62,363 nt of DNA from Sulfuricurvum sp. GTDB lineage: Bacteria; Campylobacterota; Campylobacteria; Campylobacterales; Sulfurimonadaceae. Position 1 is the stretch's first letter. Every line of letters starts with the position of its first letter. The position numbers and the translations under genes were made by a program. Location of the stretch: NCBI GenBank assembly GCA_022729795.1, contig DZBD01000001.1:19224-81586 (forward strand). Direction: 5' to 3'. The notes beneath the pieces are model-generated. The model was not told where the DNA came from and ran no database searches. It saw only the letters and a list, made by a program, of their open reading frames with translations. Of this stretch, positions 1-12,065 are shown in pieces.

Positions 1-7
1 AAATTTA

Positions 8-835
<828 letters not shown>

Positions 836-846
836 CTATATTTTCC

Positions 847-1563
847 TTATTTTTTTATATTTTCTAGCTCTTGTGCATATCCTATCATCGTACACATATC
901 ATGCACGTTTAAAGCAGCACTGCCTACCAAAATTCCATCCACCCCATCAAGAGCTAAAACATCCTTGGCATTTGTTACTTTTACACTTCCTCCATAAAGA
1001 AGCGGAGCAGAACATTTCTCTTTTAATTTTAAATGTAAAGATGAAATATCTTCCAAAGTGGGAGTAAGACCTGTTCCAATTGCCCAAACCGGCTCGTAAG
1101 CTACGATGAGATTGGCATAATGAACATCTATACCGATGTATTGAGCATCAAGGTACTCTGCCATTTTTTCATCACCTGATTCTCTCACTTCTAGCGGCTC
1201 GCCGATACAATACACTATAGTGAAGCCAAGTGCTTTATAAAAATCAAATTTTTTCATGATTTGTTCTTGAGATTCACCTAGAATATGACGGCGTTCACTG
1301 TGACCTATTAAAATAGTTTTTATTCCAAACTCTTCTAACTGCTCAAGCCCTATCTCTCCCGTATATGCGCCGTTAACGGTAGCGTATGCATTTTGAGCAC
1401 CCACAGTCAACTTTCCGGCATGTGGATTTAAACTCGAAGCAGTAGGAAAAACAACAACTTTTTGTGAAATATCATGTGCATTTAAAAAACTCTCTAACGC
1501 ATCCATATATTCCTGCGTCTGCTTTCTCGTTAGATTTGTTTTTAAATTTGCGGCAATAATCAT
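847..1563 (-). CDS. tpiA: triose-phosphate isomerase
   Basis: ORF; AANLKTN, GHSERR, AYEPVWAIGTG motifs. Confidence 0.96.
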   Translation of the reverse strand: MIIAANLKTNLTRKQTQEYMDALESFLNAHDISQKVVVFPTASSLNPHAGKLTVGAQNAYATVNGAYTGEIGLEQLEEFGIKTILIGHSERRHILGESQEQIMKKFDFYKALGFTIVYCIGEPLEVRESGDEKMAEYLDAQYIGIDVHYANLIVAYEPVWAIGTGLTPTLEDISSLHLKLKEKCSAPLLYGGSVKVTNAKDVLALDGVDGILVGSAALNVHDMCTMIGYAQELENIKK

Positions 1564-1567
1564 TAGA

Positions 1568-2770
1568 CTATGCCTCTTCTTTTTTAATCAACGGCAAAAC
1601 TCCGGGTAAAATTTTACCCTCCAATAATTCAAGAGAAGCACCGCCTCCCGTAGAGATAAATGTCATCTCTTCATCGAGTCCGATTCTTTGTACCAAGTCT
1701 GCCGTATCCCCGCCGCCTACAACAGTTGTAGCATAACTATCCGCAACAAAGTGTGCTATTTTGTTTGAACCGCGAGCAAATTTTTCCATTTCGTACACAC
1801 CCATAGGTCCATTCCAAAGAACAGTTTGCACATCATTGAGAACCTCTCTATAAAGTCGTACCGTTGCTGGTCCAATATCTAAGCCCATCCAGTTATCCGG
1901 AATTTCCTGTGCCGAGACAAGTTTACTCACAGAATCTTCCGCAAATCTTTCTGCCGCGACCACATCCACCGGAAGATAAAATTTCACTCCAAGACGTCTT
2001 GCTTCATCCATAATATGCTGCGCATCTTGTAAAAGATCATCTTCAACTAGGGAAGCGCCGATATTGTAACCCATCTGCTTTAAAAATGTAAATGCCATCC
2101 CTCCGCCAATAAGAACTTTATCCACTTTTGGAAGCAAGTTCACGAGTGCTTCTAATTTTCCTGAGACTTTCGAACCTCCTACAATGGCGGCAAAAGGGCG
2201 TACCGGCTGTTGAATAAGTTTTCCAAAAAACTGAATCTCTTTTTGAAGTAAAAATCCTGCTGCTTTATGCTCTTCATCAAAAAGATGAGTAATTCCTTCC
2301 ACTGAAGAGTGTGCTCTATGGCTTACTCCAAAAGCATCGTTAACATAAAATTCTGCCATTGAAGCTAATTTTTCAGACAATTCTAGTTCATTTTCCGTTT
2401 CACCCGGTTCGTAACGAAGATTTTCTAAAAGTAAAATTTCAGTCTCTTTAAGAGCTTTGGCTTTTGATATAGCATCTTCACCCACTACGTCTTTAGCAAG
2501 AATAACATCTCTTTTTAAAAGTTGCTGTAATCTTTTTGCAACAGGTGCCAGTGAATATTTTTCAATAACTTTGCCATCGGGTCTGCCTGAGTGCGATGCA
2601 AGGATTACGGCACAATCTTGGTCAATACAATAGTTGATAGTTGCCAATGCCGAACGTATACGTCTGTCATCTGAGATATTTCCGAATTCATCCATAGGAA
2701 CGTTAAAATCACATCTGATAAAAACTTTTTTACCCGCTAAATCCAAATTTTTTATATTTAAAAGTTCCAT
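1568..2770 (-). CDS. pgk: phosphoglycerate kinase
   Basis: [29 protein letters not shown] motifs. Confidence 0.97.
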   Translation of the reverse strand: MELLNIKNLDLAGKKVFIRCDFNVPMDEFGNISDDRRIRSALATINYCIDQDCAVILASHSGRPDGKVIEKYSLAPVAKRLQQLLKRDVILAKDVVGEDAISKAKALKETEILLLENLRYEPGETENELELSEKLASMAEFYVNDAFGVSHRAHSSVEGITHLFDEEHKAAGFLLQKEIQFFGKLIQQPVRPFAAIVGGSKVSGKLEALVNLLPKVDKVLIGGGMAFTFLKQMGYNIGASLVEDDLLQDAQHIMDEARRLGVKFYLPVDVVAAERFAEDSVSKLVSAQEIPDNWMGLDIGPATVRLYREVLNDVQTVLWNGPMGVYEMEKFARGSNKIAHFVADSYATTVVGGGDTADLVQRIGLDEEMTFISTGGGASLELLEGKILPGVLPLIKKEEA

Positions 2771-2781
2771 AATAATCTCCC

Positions 2782-3783
2782 TTATTTACTAATATGAAGA
2801 GCCATATCTAACAATCTTGTAGAATAGCCCCATTCATTGTCATACCAAGCCATGATTTTCACCATATTGCCATCCACCACTTGCGTCAAATCCTCTGCTA
2901 TTATTGCACTGTATTCACACCCCACAAAATCTTGAGATACACGCATCTCTTTATCTATGAGAATGATGCCTTTGAGTTCAGTCTCTGCCATTTTATTTAA
3001 TACCGCATTCACTTCCTCTTTTGATGTTTTTCTACTCACAAGAACATTTAAATCAAGCATCGAAACATCGGGCGTCGGAACACGCACGCTTTGTCCATGA
3101 AGCTTGCCTGCGAGTTGTGGAAGAACCAAATTAATAGCTTTTGCGGCACCGGTTGAAGTGGGTATCATATTGATTGCACCGGCACGTGATCTACGTTTGT
3201 CTTTTGAATGTTTAACATCTAAAATATTTTGATCATTCGTGTAGGAGTGAATCGTTGTCATGAGACCTTTTTCAATCCCAAAGGCTTCATCCAATGCTTT
3301 GGCGATGGGGGCAAGACAGTTTGTAGTACAAGAAGCATTGGAAACTATTTTTTGACCCTCATACAGTTTTTCATTCACACCCATTACAAAAGTAGGAGTT
3401 AGTAGATCATTTGAAGGCGCAGAAAAAAGAACCTTGGAAATACCGTTATTAATGTGAATCTGTGCAGCTTCTTGCGTTAAAAAAACACCCGTACATTCTA
3501 AAACCATTTCAGCGCCGCAATCTGCAAAGCTAAGATTTTTAGGTTCACTATCATTAAATACTCTGATTTTCTTTCCGTTAACTAATATATTTTTTTCATC
3601 AATTTGTTCAACGCTACTTTGAAAAGTTCCGTGTACCGAGTCATTCTTAAAAAGATATAGCATCGTATCTATACTTGCCAGATCATTTATAGCAACAACT
3701 TCGATATCATCCCTTGTTGCTGCTATTCGGGCGACACAGCGACCGATTCGCCCAAACCCGTTAATTGCTATTTTTAGCGCCAT
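2782..3783 (-). CDS. gapA: type I glyceraldehyde-3-phosphate dehydrogenase
   Basis: [24 protein letters not shown] motifs. Confidence 0.97.
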   Translation of the reverse strand: MALKIAINGFGRIGRCVARIAATRDDIEVVAINDLASIDTMLYLFKNDSVHGTFQSSVEQIDEKNILVNGKKIRVFNDSEPKNLSFADCGAEMVLECTGVFLTQEAAQIHINNGISKVLFSAPSNDLLTPTFVMGVNEKLYEGQKIVSNASCTTNCLAPIAKALDEAFGIEKGLMTTIHSYTNDQNILDVKHSKDKRRSRAGAINMIPTSTGAAKAINLVLPQLAGKLHGQSVRVPTPDVSMLDLNVLVSRKTSKEEVNAVLNKMAETELKGIILIDKEMRVSQDFVGCEYSAIIAEDLTQVVDGNMVKIMAWYDNEWGYSTRLLDMALHISK

Positions 3784-3847
3784 TATTTCCCCTGATAAAA
3801 ATTATATTCGGTTATTTTATCCAAACTTAGTTATAATTTTAATTAAA

Positions 3848-4390
3848 ATGAAAACTATTGCGCTTTTTGGCGGCTCCTTCGACCCGCCGCATATCGGTCA
3901 CGAGGCTATTGTTAAATCTTTATTGAAACTCGAATATATTGATGCCGTAGTTCTGATGCCAACTTTTTTGAATCCGTTTAAATCTCAATTTCATGCCTCG
4001 GCAGATCTCAGATTAAAATGGCTGAAAGAGATTTTTTCTTCTTATAAAAATGTGGAAATACAAAGCTACGAAATAGATCAAAATAGACCTGTTTCGAGTA
4101 TAGAGAGTGTAAAATATCTTTTAAAAACATACAAAAAGATATATTTAGTGATCGGTGCCGACAACCTCCGTTCACTTGATAAATGGGACCGATACGATGA
4201 GCTAAAAAAGTTAGTGACATTTATAGTGGCATCACGACAAAACATAACTATACCCCAAAGCTTTATAAAGCTGGATATAGACGTAGATATTTCTTCAACT
4301 GCTCTAAGAGAGCATATAGATTTATCAAAACTCTCACAAAAATGTGCGTTAGAAATAAATAAATTTTACAAGGAAAACAATGCAAAATAG
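3848..4390 (+). CDS. nadD: nicotinate-nucleotide adenylyltransferase
   Basis: ORF; FGGSFDPPHIGH motif; overlaps rsfS. Confidence 0.93.
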   Translation: MKTIALFGGSFDPPHIGHEAIVKSLLKLEYIDAVVLMPTFLNPFKSQFHASADLRLKWLKEIFSSYKNVEIQSYEIDQNRPVSSIESVKYLLKTYKKIYLVIGADNLRSLDKWDRYDELKKLVTFIVASRQNITIPQSFIKLDIDVDISSTALREHIDLSKLSQKCALEINKFYKENNAK

Positions 4391-4715
4391 AATAGAAAAA
4401 ATCGTATCGGTTCTTGATACAAACAAAGCTGAGGCGATTGAGGTTTTTGATTTAAGAAATAAAAATTACTTTGTAAGTTATGCAATTATTGCTTCATCAC
4501 TCGGGACTAAACATACGGTAGCACTTCTTAATCACTTAAAAACTGCCTTAAAACCTGAGGAAACTTTTATCAATATAGATGAGAGCGGAGACTGGATTGT
4601 GATAGATTTGGGAGATATACTCATCCATATCATGACTCCGGAATATAGAGTCAAATATGATATGGAAACTTTTTTAAGCAAGTTAGCCGAAGGGAAAGAG
4701 GGAGAGAGTCTTTAG
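4380..4715 (+). CDS. rsfS: ribosome silencing factor
   Basis: ORF; RsfS/Iojap family pattern, downstream of nadD. Confidence 0.92.
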   Translation: MQNRIEKIVSVLDTNKAEAIEVFDLRNKNYFVSYAIIASSLGTKHTVALLNHLKTALKPEETFINIDESGDWIVIDLGDILIHIMTPEYRVKYDMETFLSKLAEGKEGESL

Positions 4716-4730
4716 AATAAAGACTCCACT

Positions 4731-4758
4731 ATTTCCACATGCCATGGCATGTGGAAAT
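4731..4758. repeat. 28-bp perfect palindrome ATTTCCACATGCCATGGCATGTGGAAAT made of two inverted copies of the GGCATGTGGA word; possible bidirectional terminator
   Basis: Read directly; between the convergent genes rsfS (ends 4715) and the transglycosylase (stop at 4761). Confidence 0.9.
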
Positions 4759-4760
4759 CA

Positions 4761-6191
4761 TTAATGTATTTTCTCTAGTGTAGAATTATTTTCTATTTTT
4801 TTATCTTCAATATGGTTCTCAAGTATATCTTTGAGCACATAAATAGAATCTACATATTTTACAGGTTCCTCTCCTCTTGCATACCCGTATTTTAATGTTT
4901 GATTGTATTTTTTCTTAGACAATAAAGGCAAAGCACGCTTCAAATCAGTCCAAATATTTTCATTTAGTCCTAATCTCTTTGCCAAAGCCTGCGCATCAGT
5001 CACATGTCCCAACCCGATATTATAGGCTGCAAGAGCAAATTTAAGACGATTCTCCCCTTCCACTTCTTTTGGTAAGAGCTCCAACATCTTTTTCAAATGC
5101 CTTGTTCCACCTAATATGCTCTGTTTTGGATCTGTTCTATTCTCAATTTCTAATATTTTTGCAGTCTGCAAAGTAAGCATCATAAGCCCTTTCACCCCTG
5201 TAAAACTTATAGAGTTTGGATTCCAATACGATTCTTGATAAGAGATAGCGGCAAGAAGCGTCCAAGGAAGAGAATGTTTTTCTCCGGCTTCAACAAATAA
5301 GTGTTGATATTTTGGTAACCTCACTTCAATTCTTTTATAAAATACCGTAGTGTCATAATAATCAAAAAATTGCATATCACTATAATAATGGTCTTTTAAC
5401 TGTGCCATGGAACCGTCTTGGTTAAAGCCGTTAAACCATGCATACATATCGGCTGCAAGTTCTTTTGAATCAGGTGCTAGAACCCATGCCAACTGCTCTC
5501 TCTCACTAATAGTAAATGCTGAAACTATCTCCGGATAATACCTTAAATTAAGTGCATATATATTTGAATCGGCTATCGTACAATCTATCTCATTTGTTGC
5601 TACTTGTGCAAGTAACTCTTCAGTAGAATATTCCGATGTGAATGTGACGTTTATATCGTATCCTTGGCTTTGAAGAGAATGGATAGTTTCGCTATAACTA
5701 GTATCGTCTCCAACGCTTATTCGAAGACTTGCCAAGCTTTCAATATCCCTTGGAAAATTATTTTTACCTAGCATTCCACGGTTGCAGATAACTTGTTCTT
5801 GTACTTCAAAATAGGAAGGTCCAAAGTTAAAAGTTTTCTCTCTCTCTTTTGTTTTTGCCAGAGCTGCCGATGTGATATGAATGTTTGGATTTTTACTAAG
5901 CTCAATCGCTTCTTTAATAGTATTTGCCGTAGTTATATTTAAATCAACTCCCAAATGCTGTGCATATGCATTCAATAAATCATACTCAAAACCCTGAGGA
6001 CCGTCTGTCCCTATATAATATGCAGACGGGGCGTTCAGAAGTACGACATTGAGTTGCTTTTTTCTTTTTATAGTATCTAAATAGGTTTTTGTAGTATGAA
6101 CCGAACTGTATGATGTTCTACTCATCCATCCAAAGGCAAAAAAAGATATCGCAAAAGATAACAGTAATAAATGCTTTATATATTTATTCAT
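4761..6191 (-). CDS. MltF-like membrane-bound lytic murein transglycosylase (solute-binding domain + SLT domain)
   Basis: ORF; SBP_bac_3-like N-terminal half, SLT motif [27 protein letters not shown]. Confidence 0.88.
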   Translation of the reverse strand: MNKYIKHLLLLSFAISFFAFGWMSRTSYSSVHTTKTYLDTIKRKKQLNVVLLNAPSAYYIGTDGPQGFEYDLLNAYAQHLGVDLNITTANTIKEAIELSKNPNIHITSAALAKTKEREKTFNFGPSYFEVQEQVICNRGMLGKNNFPRDIESLASLRISVGDDTSYSETIHSLQSQGYDINVTFTSEYSTEELLAQVATNEIDCTIADSNIYALNLRYYPEIVSAFTISEREQLAWVLAPDSKELAADMYAWFNGFNQDGSMAQLKDHYYSDMQFFDYYDTTVFYKRIEVRLPKYQHLFVEAGEKHSLPWTLLAAISYQESYWNPNSISFTGVKGLMMLTLQTAKILEIENRTDPKQSILGGTRHLKKMLELLPKEVEGENRLKFALAAYNIGLGHVTDAQALAKRLGLNENIWTDLKRALPLLSKKKYNQTLKYGYARGEEPVKYVDSIYVLKDILENHIEDKKIENNSTLEKIH

Positions 6192-6214
6192 TTTAGTAGT
6201 TTACATATATAAAC

Positions 6215-7489
6215 TTATGCAAAAATAAAACGGTTCACGCCGTTATCATATTCATGAGCTAAAACCTGTCCATGTGCCTTGAGGATAGAGTCCACCAAAT
6301 AGAGTCCAAGTCCAAAACTATTTTTAGCCGGATTATCTTTCGTAAACGGTTCTATATAGTATTGGAGGGGATGTGAGATACATTCCCCTTTGCTTTCAAA
6401 ACAAAGTTCACCCTTACTAAGTAATATTTTAACATGTGCATCCCGCGAATACTTGATTCCGTTATCTATCATATTTTTAATTGCCGTAGTGTAGAGTCTA
6501 TAGCTTGCAAATATTTTAACATTAGCTTTGACGTCTACGCTGACGCCGCTTCTATCGACCATAGCCATATCTATTGCACCGTCTATTATATCTACGAGGC
6601 GGTACTCTTTAAAATCACTTTTATCATCAATACTTGTCACCTCTTCTATTAATGCAAATTCGGTAATGAGGCTTTCCAACCTTCCAAAAATAGAGATAAA
6701 TCTATCTTTATGCTTTTGAGAATCCAGCATCTGAGTGACTATTGTGCCCTTTGCTATAGGCGTTTTTAATTCATGCATAAGATTTCGCAAAAAAAGTGTA
6801 CGAGAATCCAAGATAGTTCTTATCTTCACCCTTGCAGATTCAAGTTCGTTGGATACAGATGCGATTTCATCATTGCCTCTTGCCTTAAAAGAGATGTTCA
6901 TATTGCCGTTTCCAAATAAAACAATTTTTCTTCGAAGTCTTATCAAGGGTTTTAATTTTTGTAAAATCAGGAAAAAAGAGACAGTAATTACCGTAATAAT
7001 CACTGTGTACGTATAAAGCACATTCCAATTGCTGTATCCTTTAAGCTCTTCATCTTTTATAAGAATAGAACCCTTAGGTGTTTCAATATAAAAATAGATA
7101 GTATTCTTATTCTCAATCATAGTAGCTCTCAAATCACTCACTACTTGTTGCGTATAAAAGCCTTGTTCACTCAACATCAATGAAGCATCCACACTTTTAA
7201 AGCCTTCACGCTTGAGAACACTGCCTTTTTTTATTACTGCTTTTTTATTGTGTTCATCTTTTTCTATTAAAAGTTTGTAAACAGCCAAGTTGGCTTCGAG
7301 CATAATATCGGGATTTCGTACTTGCTGATGTTCGCGGTATATTTGTGTAATAATGGAATATTTGGTAAAAATGTGGTCTATATACTGTTGTTTATTGAGT
7401 TTATAAAACTCCAAAAACACTGCGCTGACACTGGTGAGTGTCACCACAAAAGCAAAGAGCACAGTGATTAAGACAGCGTGTTTTTTCAT
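6215..7489 (-). CDS. sensor histidine kinase (ArsS-like)
   Basis: ORF; two TM segments, HAMP-like region, MHELKTPIAKG H-box, ATPase domain; overlaps the response regulator gene. Confidence 0.85.
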   Translation of the reverse strand: MKKHAVLITVLFAFVVTLTSVSAVFLEFYKLNKQQYIDHIFTKYSIITQIYREHQQVRNPDIMLEANLAVYKLLIEKDEHNKKAVIKKGSVLKREGFKSVDASLMLSEQGFYTQQVVSDLRATMIENKNTIYFYIETPKGSILIKDEELKGYSNWNVLYTYTVIITVITVSFFLILQKLKPLIRLRRKIVLFGNGNMNISFKARGNDEIASVSNELESARVKIRTILDSRTLFLRNLMHELKTPIAKGTIVTQMLDSQKHKDRFISIFGRLESLITEFALIEEVTSIDDKSDFKEYRLVDIIDGAIDMAMVDRSGVSVDVKANVKIFASYRLYTTAIKNMIDNGIKYSRDAHVKILLSKGELCFESKGECISHPLQYYIEPFTKDNPAKNSFGLGLYLVDSILKAHGQVLAHEYDNGVNRFIFA

Positions 7490-8154
7490 TTAAGCAGTTT
7501 GTATCCAACTCCCCTGACGGATTCTATAAGAGCCTTGTCCCCTAGTTTATTTCGAATACGACCTACCATAACATCAATACTTTTGTTGGAAGAATCTTCA
7601 TTAATCGCATTGACGTTATGAATCAAATCTTCACGTGAGACAACGAGCCCCTGTTTTTGAATCATATACGAAAGTATTCCGAATTCCGCATTCGTAAGAT
7701 CTATATTTCTCCCTTTGTACGTAATAACCATTGTTGACTTATCACACTTAAAATCACTTTTAGATTCTTCTTTTGCTTCTGTTTTTGCCGCATATCTACG
7801 CAAAACTGAATGTATACGAGCTTCTAACTCTCTTGGGTCATAAGGCTTAGGAAGATAATCATCCGCACCGAGTTCAAGAGCCTTAACCTTATCCGTCACG
7901 TCACTTCTTGCCGAGGAGATAATAATAGGAATATCCTGTCTCTCACGGATAGCCTCACAAACTTCCAAGCCGTCCATTCCCGGAAGTGTCAGGTCTAAAA
8001 TCACCAAATCAAATGGCTCCAACTTCAATATACTTACTGCCTTAAAAGGGTCGTCTTCTGTAACAACCTCAAACCCGAATTGCTCAAGATATTCTGTTAA
8101 AATCTCTGCTAATTCCAAGTCATCTTCAATCATTAATATTTTATTCATGAGCAA
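7486..8154 (-). CDS. OmpR-family response regulator
   Basis: ORF; REC domain DLTLPGMDG and winged-helix C-terminus GRIRNKLGD..VRGVGYKL. Confidence 0.93.
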   Translation of the reverse strand: MLMNKILMIEDDLELAEILTEYLEQFGFEVVTEDDPFKAVSILKLEPFDLVILDLTLPGMDGLEVCEAIRERQDIPIIISSARSDVTDKVKALELGADDYLPKPYDPRELEARIHSVLRRYAAKTEAKEESKSDFKCDKSTMVITYKGRNIDLTNAEFGILSYMIQKQGLVVSREDLIHNVNAINEDSSNKSIDVMVGRIRNKLGDKALIESVRGVGYKLLK

Positions 8155-8197
8155 ATTTTAACGCATGCGAACTAATAAGGAGTTAATAGGCAAAATT

Positions 8198-9595
8198 TTA
8201 CTCTCCGATTCTTATAGAACAGGGTCTTTCTTGCACTTTATCTTCGCTGTATTTATTTAGAACGTTTAAAAAGCAATCACTATTGTTTAAAAACAATTGC
8301 ACTATTTTTGGATCAAATTGCGTACCGGAATGCTCTTTTATATAATGGAGCACATCATTGATATGCCATGAATCCTTATATACTCTTTTATTGATAAGGG
8401 CATCAAAAACATCCACCAAAGAGACTATTCGTGCAGATAACGGGATTGCTTCACCGGAGAGTTCGTGAGGGTAGCCGCTCCCGTCATATTTTTCATGATG
8501 ATAAAGTGCTATATCTGTAGCTATCTTCCCAATCTTTGGGTCACTATGAAAAGCTCGTTGGATAAGCTGTTCACCCTTGGTAGTATGGAGTTTCATCTCA
8601 CTAAATTCAGCCTCTGTAAGCTTGCCCGGCTTACAGAGGATACGGTCGGCAACCGTAATTTTACCTATATCATGCAAAACAGACATTTTTGCTATAATTT
8701 TTGCCTCATCTTCATAGATTCCTAAAAGTTTTGCCAAGATATAACTATATTCACTAATTCGCTTTACATGAGAGCCTGTTTCTGCACTTCGAAACTCGGT
8801 TATATCAGATAAAAGCATAATAATATCTTCATCAAAACCTGAACGGATAGTATCAAAAAGCTCAATTGTTTCTATATTATGATAAATTCTAGCGTAAAAT
8901 TCATCGCGAGAAAACGGCTTTGTTATATAATCGTTTGCACCGTCTTTGAGAAAACGGCTAGTAGTGTAGGAGTTTGTCTCAGATGTTAAAACAACAATGC
9001 TCAAATCTTTTTTTGTTCTTTTCTTGCGCACTTGTCGAACCAATTCCAATCCATCCATTAACGGCATGTGGAAATCGGTAATTATAAGCTCTATTTCTGG
9101 ATGCATCTCCAACTTTTTCAGAGCTTCTATCCCGTTGGAAGCGGTGAGAACTTTAAAACGGTGAATCACAAGATTTTGTTTTACGTAATTTGCATACAAA
9201 GAGGAATCATCCACGACTAAAATAAGTTTATTTTTATTGGACTCTAACTGGCGAAGTTTTTCAATAACATAAATAATATTCTCATATCTCTCTTTAAGAA
9301 CATAATCTACAATATTCGCACTCTCAAAGCCATCTCTAAAATCTTCATCAAATATTCCCGTAAAAACAATCGGAGCGATATTGTGCTTGTTTAAAAGTGA
9401 AATAATTTCACCGCTATGCGCATCGGGGAGGTGCATATCGGCAACGGCAAATTCATACCGTGTATTATGCAAAAACGTTTCTGCTTCTTGGTACGTGGTG
9501 GCAATATCAAAAGTAAAATTTGTATATTTCTTCAAGAGATCCTCAAAAACTCTACAAAGCATTTGAGAATCTTCTACAATAAGTAATTTTCCCAC
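8198..9595 (-). CDS. response regulator with two REC domains and an HD-GYP output domain
   Basis: ORF; two receiver domains, HDIGKI and HHEKYDGSGYP motifs. Confidence 0.92.
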   Translation of the reverse strand: MGKLLIVEDSQMLCRVFEDLLKKYTNFTFDIATTYQEAETFLHNTRYEFAVADMHLPDAHSGEIISLLNKHNIAPIVFTGIFDEDFRDGFESANIVDYVLKERYENIIYVIEKLRQLESNKNKLILVVDDSSLYANYVKQNLVIHRFKVLTASNGIEALKKLEMHPEIELIITDFHMPLMDGLELVRQVRKKRTKKDLSIVVLTSETNSYTTSRFLKDGANDYITKPFSRDEFYARIYHNIETIELFDTIRSGFDEDIIMLLSDITEFRSAETGSHVKRISEYSYILAKLLGIYEDEAKIIAKMSVLHDIGKITVADRILCKPGKLTEAEFSEMKLHTTKGEQLIQRAFHSDPKIGKIATDIALYHHEKYDGSGYPHELSGEAIPLSARIVSLVDVFDALINKRVYKDSWHINDVLHYIKEHSGTQFDPKIVQLFLNNSDCFLNVLNKYSEDKVQERPCSIRIGE

Positions 9596-9637
9596 GCAAT
9601 TCCCCTTTATAAACAGAGTATACCTAAAAATATAATT

Positions 9638-11776
9638 TTATAAAATAATTTTTACCGTGTTATACGCAATAAATGCTAAGCTATACGCCACTATAGAGGT
9701 AAACGCCAAAAGGTAGAAAAAGTACTTTATTCCGCCTGCTTCACGGGTAAAAACAATAGAAGCGGCAAGACACGGCAGATAAACCATAATCACAACGATA
9801 AATGAAACAGCGGATGCAAAAGGGATATTTTTGGAAATAGCGGCAATCAAAGAGCCGTTTTGCTCGTTTGCATCCTCTCCTAGAGAATATAAAACTCCCA
9901 AAGTAGAAACAACAACCTCTTTGGCGGCAAGCCCTGCCTGAAGTGCAATACTCATTTTCCAATCAAATCCAAGAGGTTCAAAAAGAGGTTCAGAAAATTT
10001 TCCGATTTGACCTAAATAGCTTTGTTGCAGATTTTCTTCTGCGAGTTTATTTACAAGTGCTGTTTTTTCTTTTTCATTTTGGATATTTTCTATCTTAAGG
10101 GTAAACTCTTTTTGAAGCTGTGCATTGTGAGGATAATTGCTCAAAAACCAAACAAGCAACGATGCCGCTGCGATAAAAGTTCCCGCTTTTTTCAGATACA
10201 TCCAAGTTTTCGTAACAACCGTATGCCAAATAAGTTTTGCAGAGGGAAGTCTGTATTTGGGCATCTCCATAACAAAAGGTTCATCTACCCCTTTGAATGC
10301 CGTGAGTTTGAGTATTTTTGCAGCTACAAGACCCAAAAGTGCGCCTGAGATATAAATTATAAAGAGAACCGTTCCCGCCTTCTCGGGAGAAAAAAATGCA
10401 CCTGCAAAAAGCACGTATACAGGAAGTCTTGCACCGCAACTCATAAACCCTATAATAAAAAGAGTCAAAAGCCTATCTCTGTCATTTTTTAAAATTCTCG
10501 CACTCATATAAGCAGGAATGGAACATCCAAACCCCGTCACAAGCGGAATAAAAGACTGTCCGTGAAGTCCAAACTTATGAAAAAATCCATCTAATAAAAA
10601 GGCAACTCTTGACATATATCCCGTGCTCTCAAGAAGTGCTATACCGATAAACAAAATAATAATATTGGGAACAAAAAGTACAACAGCGCCCACTCCCCCT
10701 ATAATTCCGTCTACAATTAAGGAACGGACATCATCATTTGGTATGGTTGTTCCGATGGTATTGCCAAACCAAGCAAAAAAACCGTCAATCCATTCCATAG
10801 GGATAGAGCCTATTTCAAAGGTAATCTGAAAAAGAAACCACATAAAAAAGAGAAAAATCGGAATTCCTAGTATCGGATGGATTAAAATACTATCTATCTT
10901 TTCTGTTAAGGTTTTTCTTTCATCAAGTTTTTCCTGTTTTAAAACCTCAGCAACTACACCTCTGTTAAATGAAGCATATTCTTCGGCAAAAGCTTCTTTG
11001 ATATCATCGCTGTCGTGATGCAATTCCACATGCCGAGATGCATCTATAAGAATAGGCTGCAACTCCGTCCAAATAGGGTTGTCATGAATTCTAGTATATG
11101 TTTTTTTATTGTTTTTGAGAAGATTAATGGCAACATTTCTGTAAGAGTTCACAGCATCGTACTTATGTTTCGTTAAGTAATCCACGATGATGGCAATTTC
11201 CTCCTCAACGGCTTCGCTAAAGATAAGTTTTGACTCATCTCTGCTTGTCTCGGATTGGCGTATCACAGCTTCGATAAGCTCTTTTATCCCCATTTTTGTA
11301 GCAGCAGACACCTTTACGCAAGGGATTCCAAGAAGAGTCGACATATACTCGGCATCAATCAGGACCCCCTCTTTGTCTGCCTCGTCACTCATATTTAAAG
11401 CAATAACGATAGGCTTGCTCATACTCATCAGTTCTGAGCTTAGCTGAAGATTTTTTTCTAAATTTGTAGAGTCAACTACATTAATAATTAAGTCATAACT
11501 CTCAGCGCAGAGGTAATCATGTGTCACCCGCTCTTCTATAGTGTAATCTGTAAAAGCATATGTTCCCGGCAAATCTACAACCGTAAAATGGTAATCTTTA
11601 TAATCAAATAAGACCTCCGATTTTTCCACCGTCACACCGGTAAAATTTCCTACATGCAAATGTGCGTTGGATATAGAGTTGATAAGCATACTCTTTCCAA
11701 CGTTTGGCTGACCGACTAGAGCTATTTTTATATGCTTTGCAATTACAGGGCAAAACTTTCCAATCGTATCTTTCAT
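9638..11776 (-). CDS. feoB: ferrous iron transport protein B
   Basis: ORF; GQPNVGKSMLIN G-domain, FeoB membrane domain. Confidence 0.96.
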   Translation of the reverse strand: MKDTIGKFCPVIAKHIKIALVGQPNVGKSMLINSISNAHLHVGNFTGVTVEKSEVLFDYKDYHFTVVDLPGTYAFTDYTIEERVTHDYLCAESYDLIINVVDSTNLEKNLQLSSELMSMSKPIVIALNMSDEADKEGVLIDAEYMSTLLGIPCVKVSAATKMGIKELIEAVIRQSETSRDESKLIFSEAVEEEIAIIVDYLTKHKYDAVNSYRNVAINLLKNNKKTYTRIHDNPIWTELQPILIDASRHVELHHDSDDIKEAFAEEYASFNRGVVAEVLKQEKLDERKTLTEKIDSILIHPILGIPIFLFFMWFLFQITFEIGSIPMEWIDGFFAWFGNTIGTTIPNDDVRSLIVDGIIGGVGAVVLFVPNIIILFIGIALLESTGYMSRVAFLLDGFFHKFGLHGQSFIPLVTGFGCSIPAYMSARILKNDRDRLLTLFIIGFMSCGARLPVYVLFAGAFFSPEKAGTVLFIIYISGALLGLVAAKILKLTAFKGVDEPFVMEMPKYRLPSAKLIWHTVVTKTWMYLKKAGTFIAAASLLVWFLSNYPHNAQLQKEFTLKIENIQNEKEKTALVNKLAEENLQQSYLGQIGKFSEPLFEPLGFDWKMSIALQAGLAAKEVVVSTLGVLYSLGEDANEQNGSLIAAISKNIPFASAVSFIVVIMVYLPCLAASIVFTREAGGIKYFFYLLAFTSIVAYSLAFIAYNTVKIIL

Positions 11777-12000
11777 ATCTCTTGCACCTCAATCAAGTCT
11801 GCTTCTTTAGCTCTTAGAGCAATTCTCATTTTTCCCACTTTTATCTCTATGGTACTTTTTGCAGGTGAATGTTCTAATACTTCTACGAGTGCTTCTTTCA
11901 TAATTCCAAAAGAGATAAGTCTTTGCTTTAATTCTGAAGATGCATTCAGTTTCACCACTTGTAACTTTTCGCCTCTTTTGGCTGTTGATAATTTTTTCAT
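11773..12000 (-). CDS. feoA: ferrous iron transport protein A
   Basis: ORF; small SH3-like FeoA, overlaps feoB start. Confidence 0.9.
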   Translation of the reverse strand: MKKLSTAKRGEKLQVVKLNASSELKQRLISFGIMKEALVEVLEHSPAKSTIEIKVGKMRIALRAKEADLIEVQEI

Positions 12001-12029
12001 ACCATCTTCTTTAAGTCTCTTTATTTTTT

Positions 12030-12050
12030 ATAATGATAATAAATATCATA
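12030..12050 (-). promoter_or_regulatory. Fur-box-like AT-rich site upstream of feoAB
   Basis: ATAATGATAATAAATATCATA resembles GATAATGATAATCATTATC; between the porin stop and the feoA start. Confidence 0.5.
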
Positions 12051-12065
12051 TTAATGCTTGTTGAA

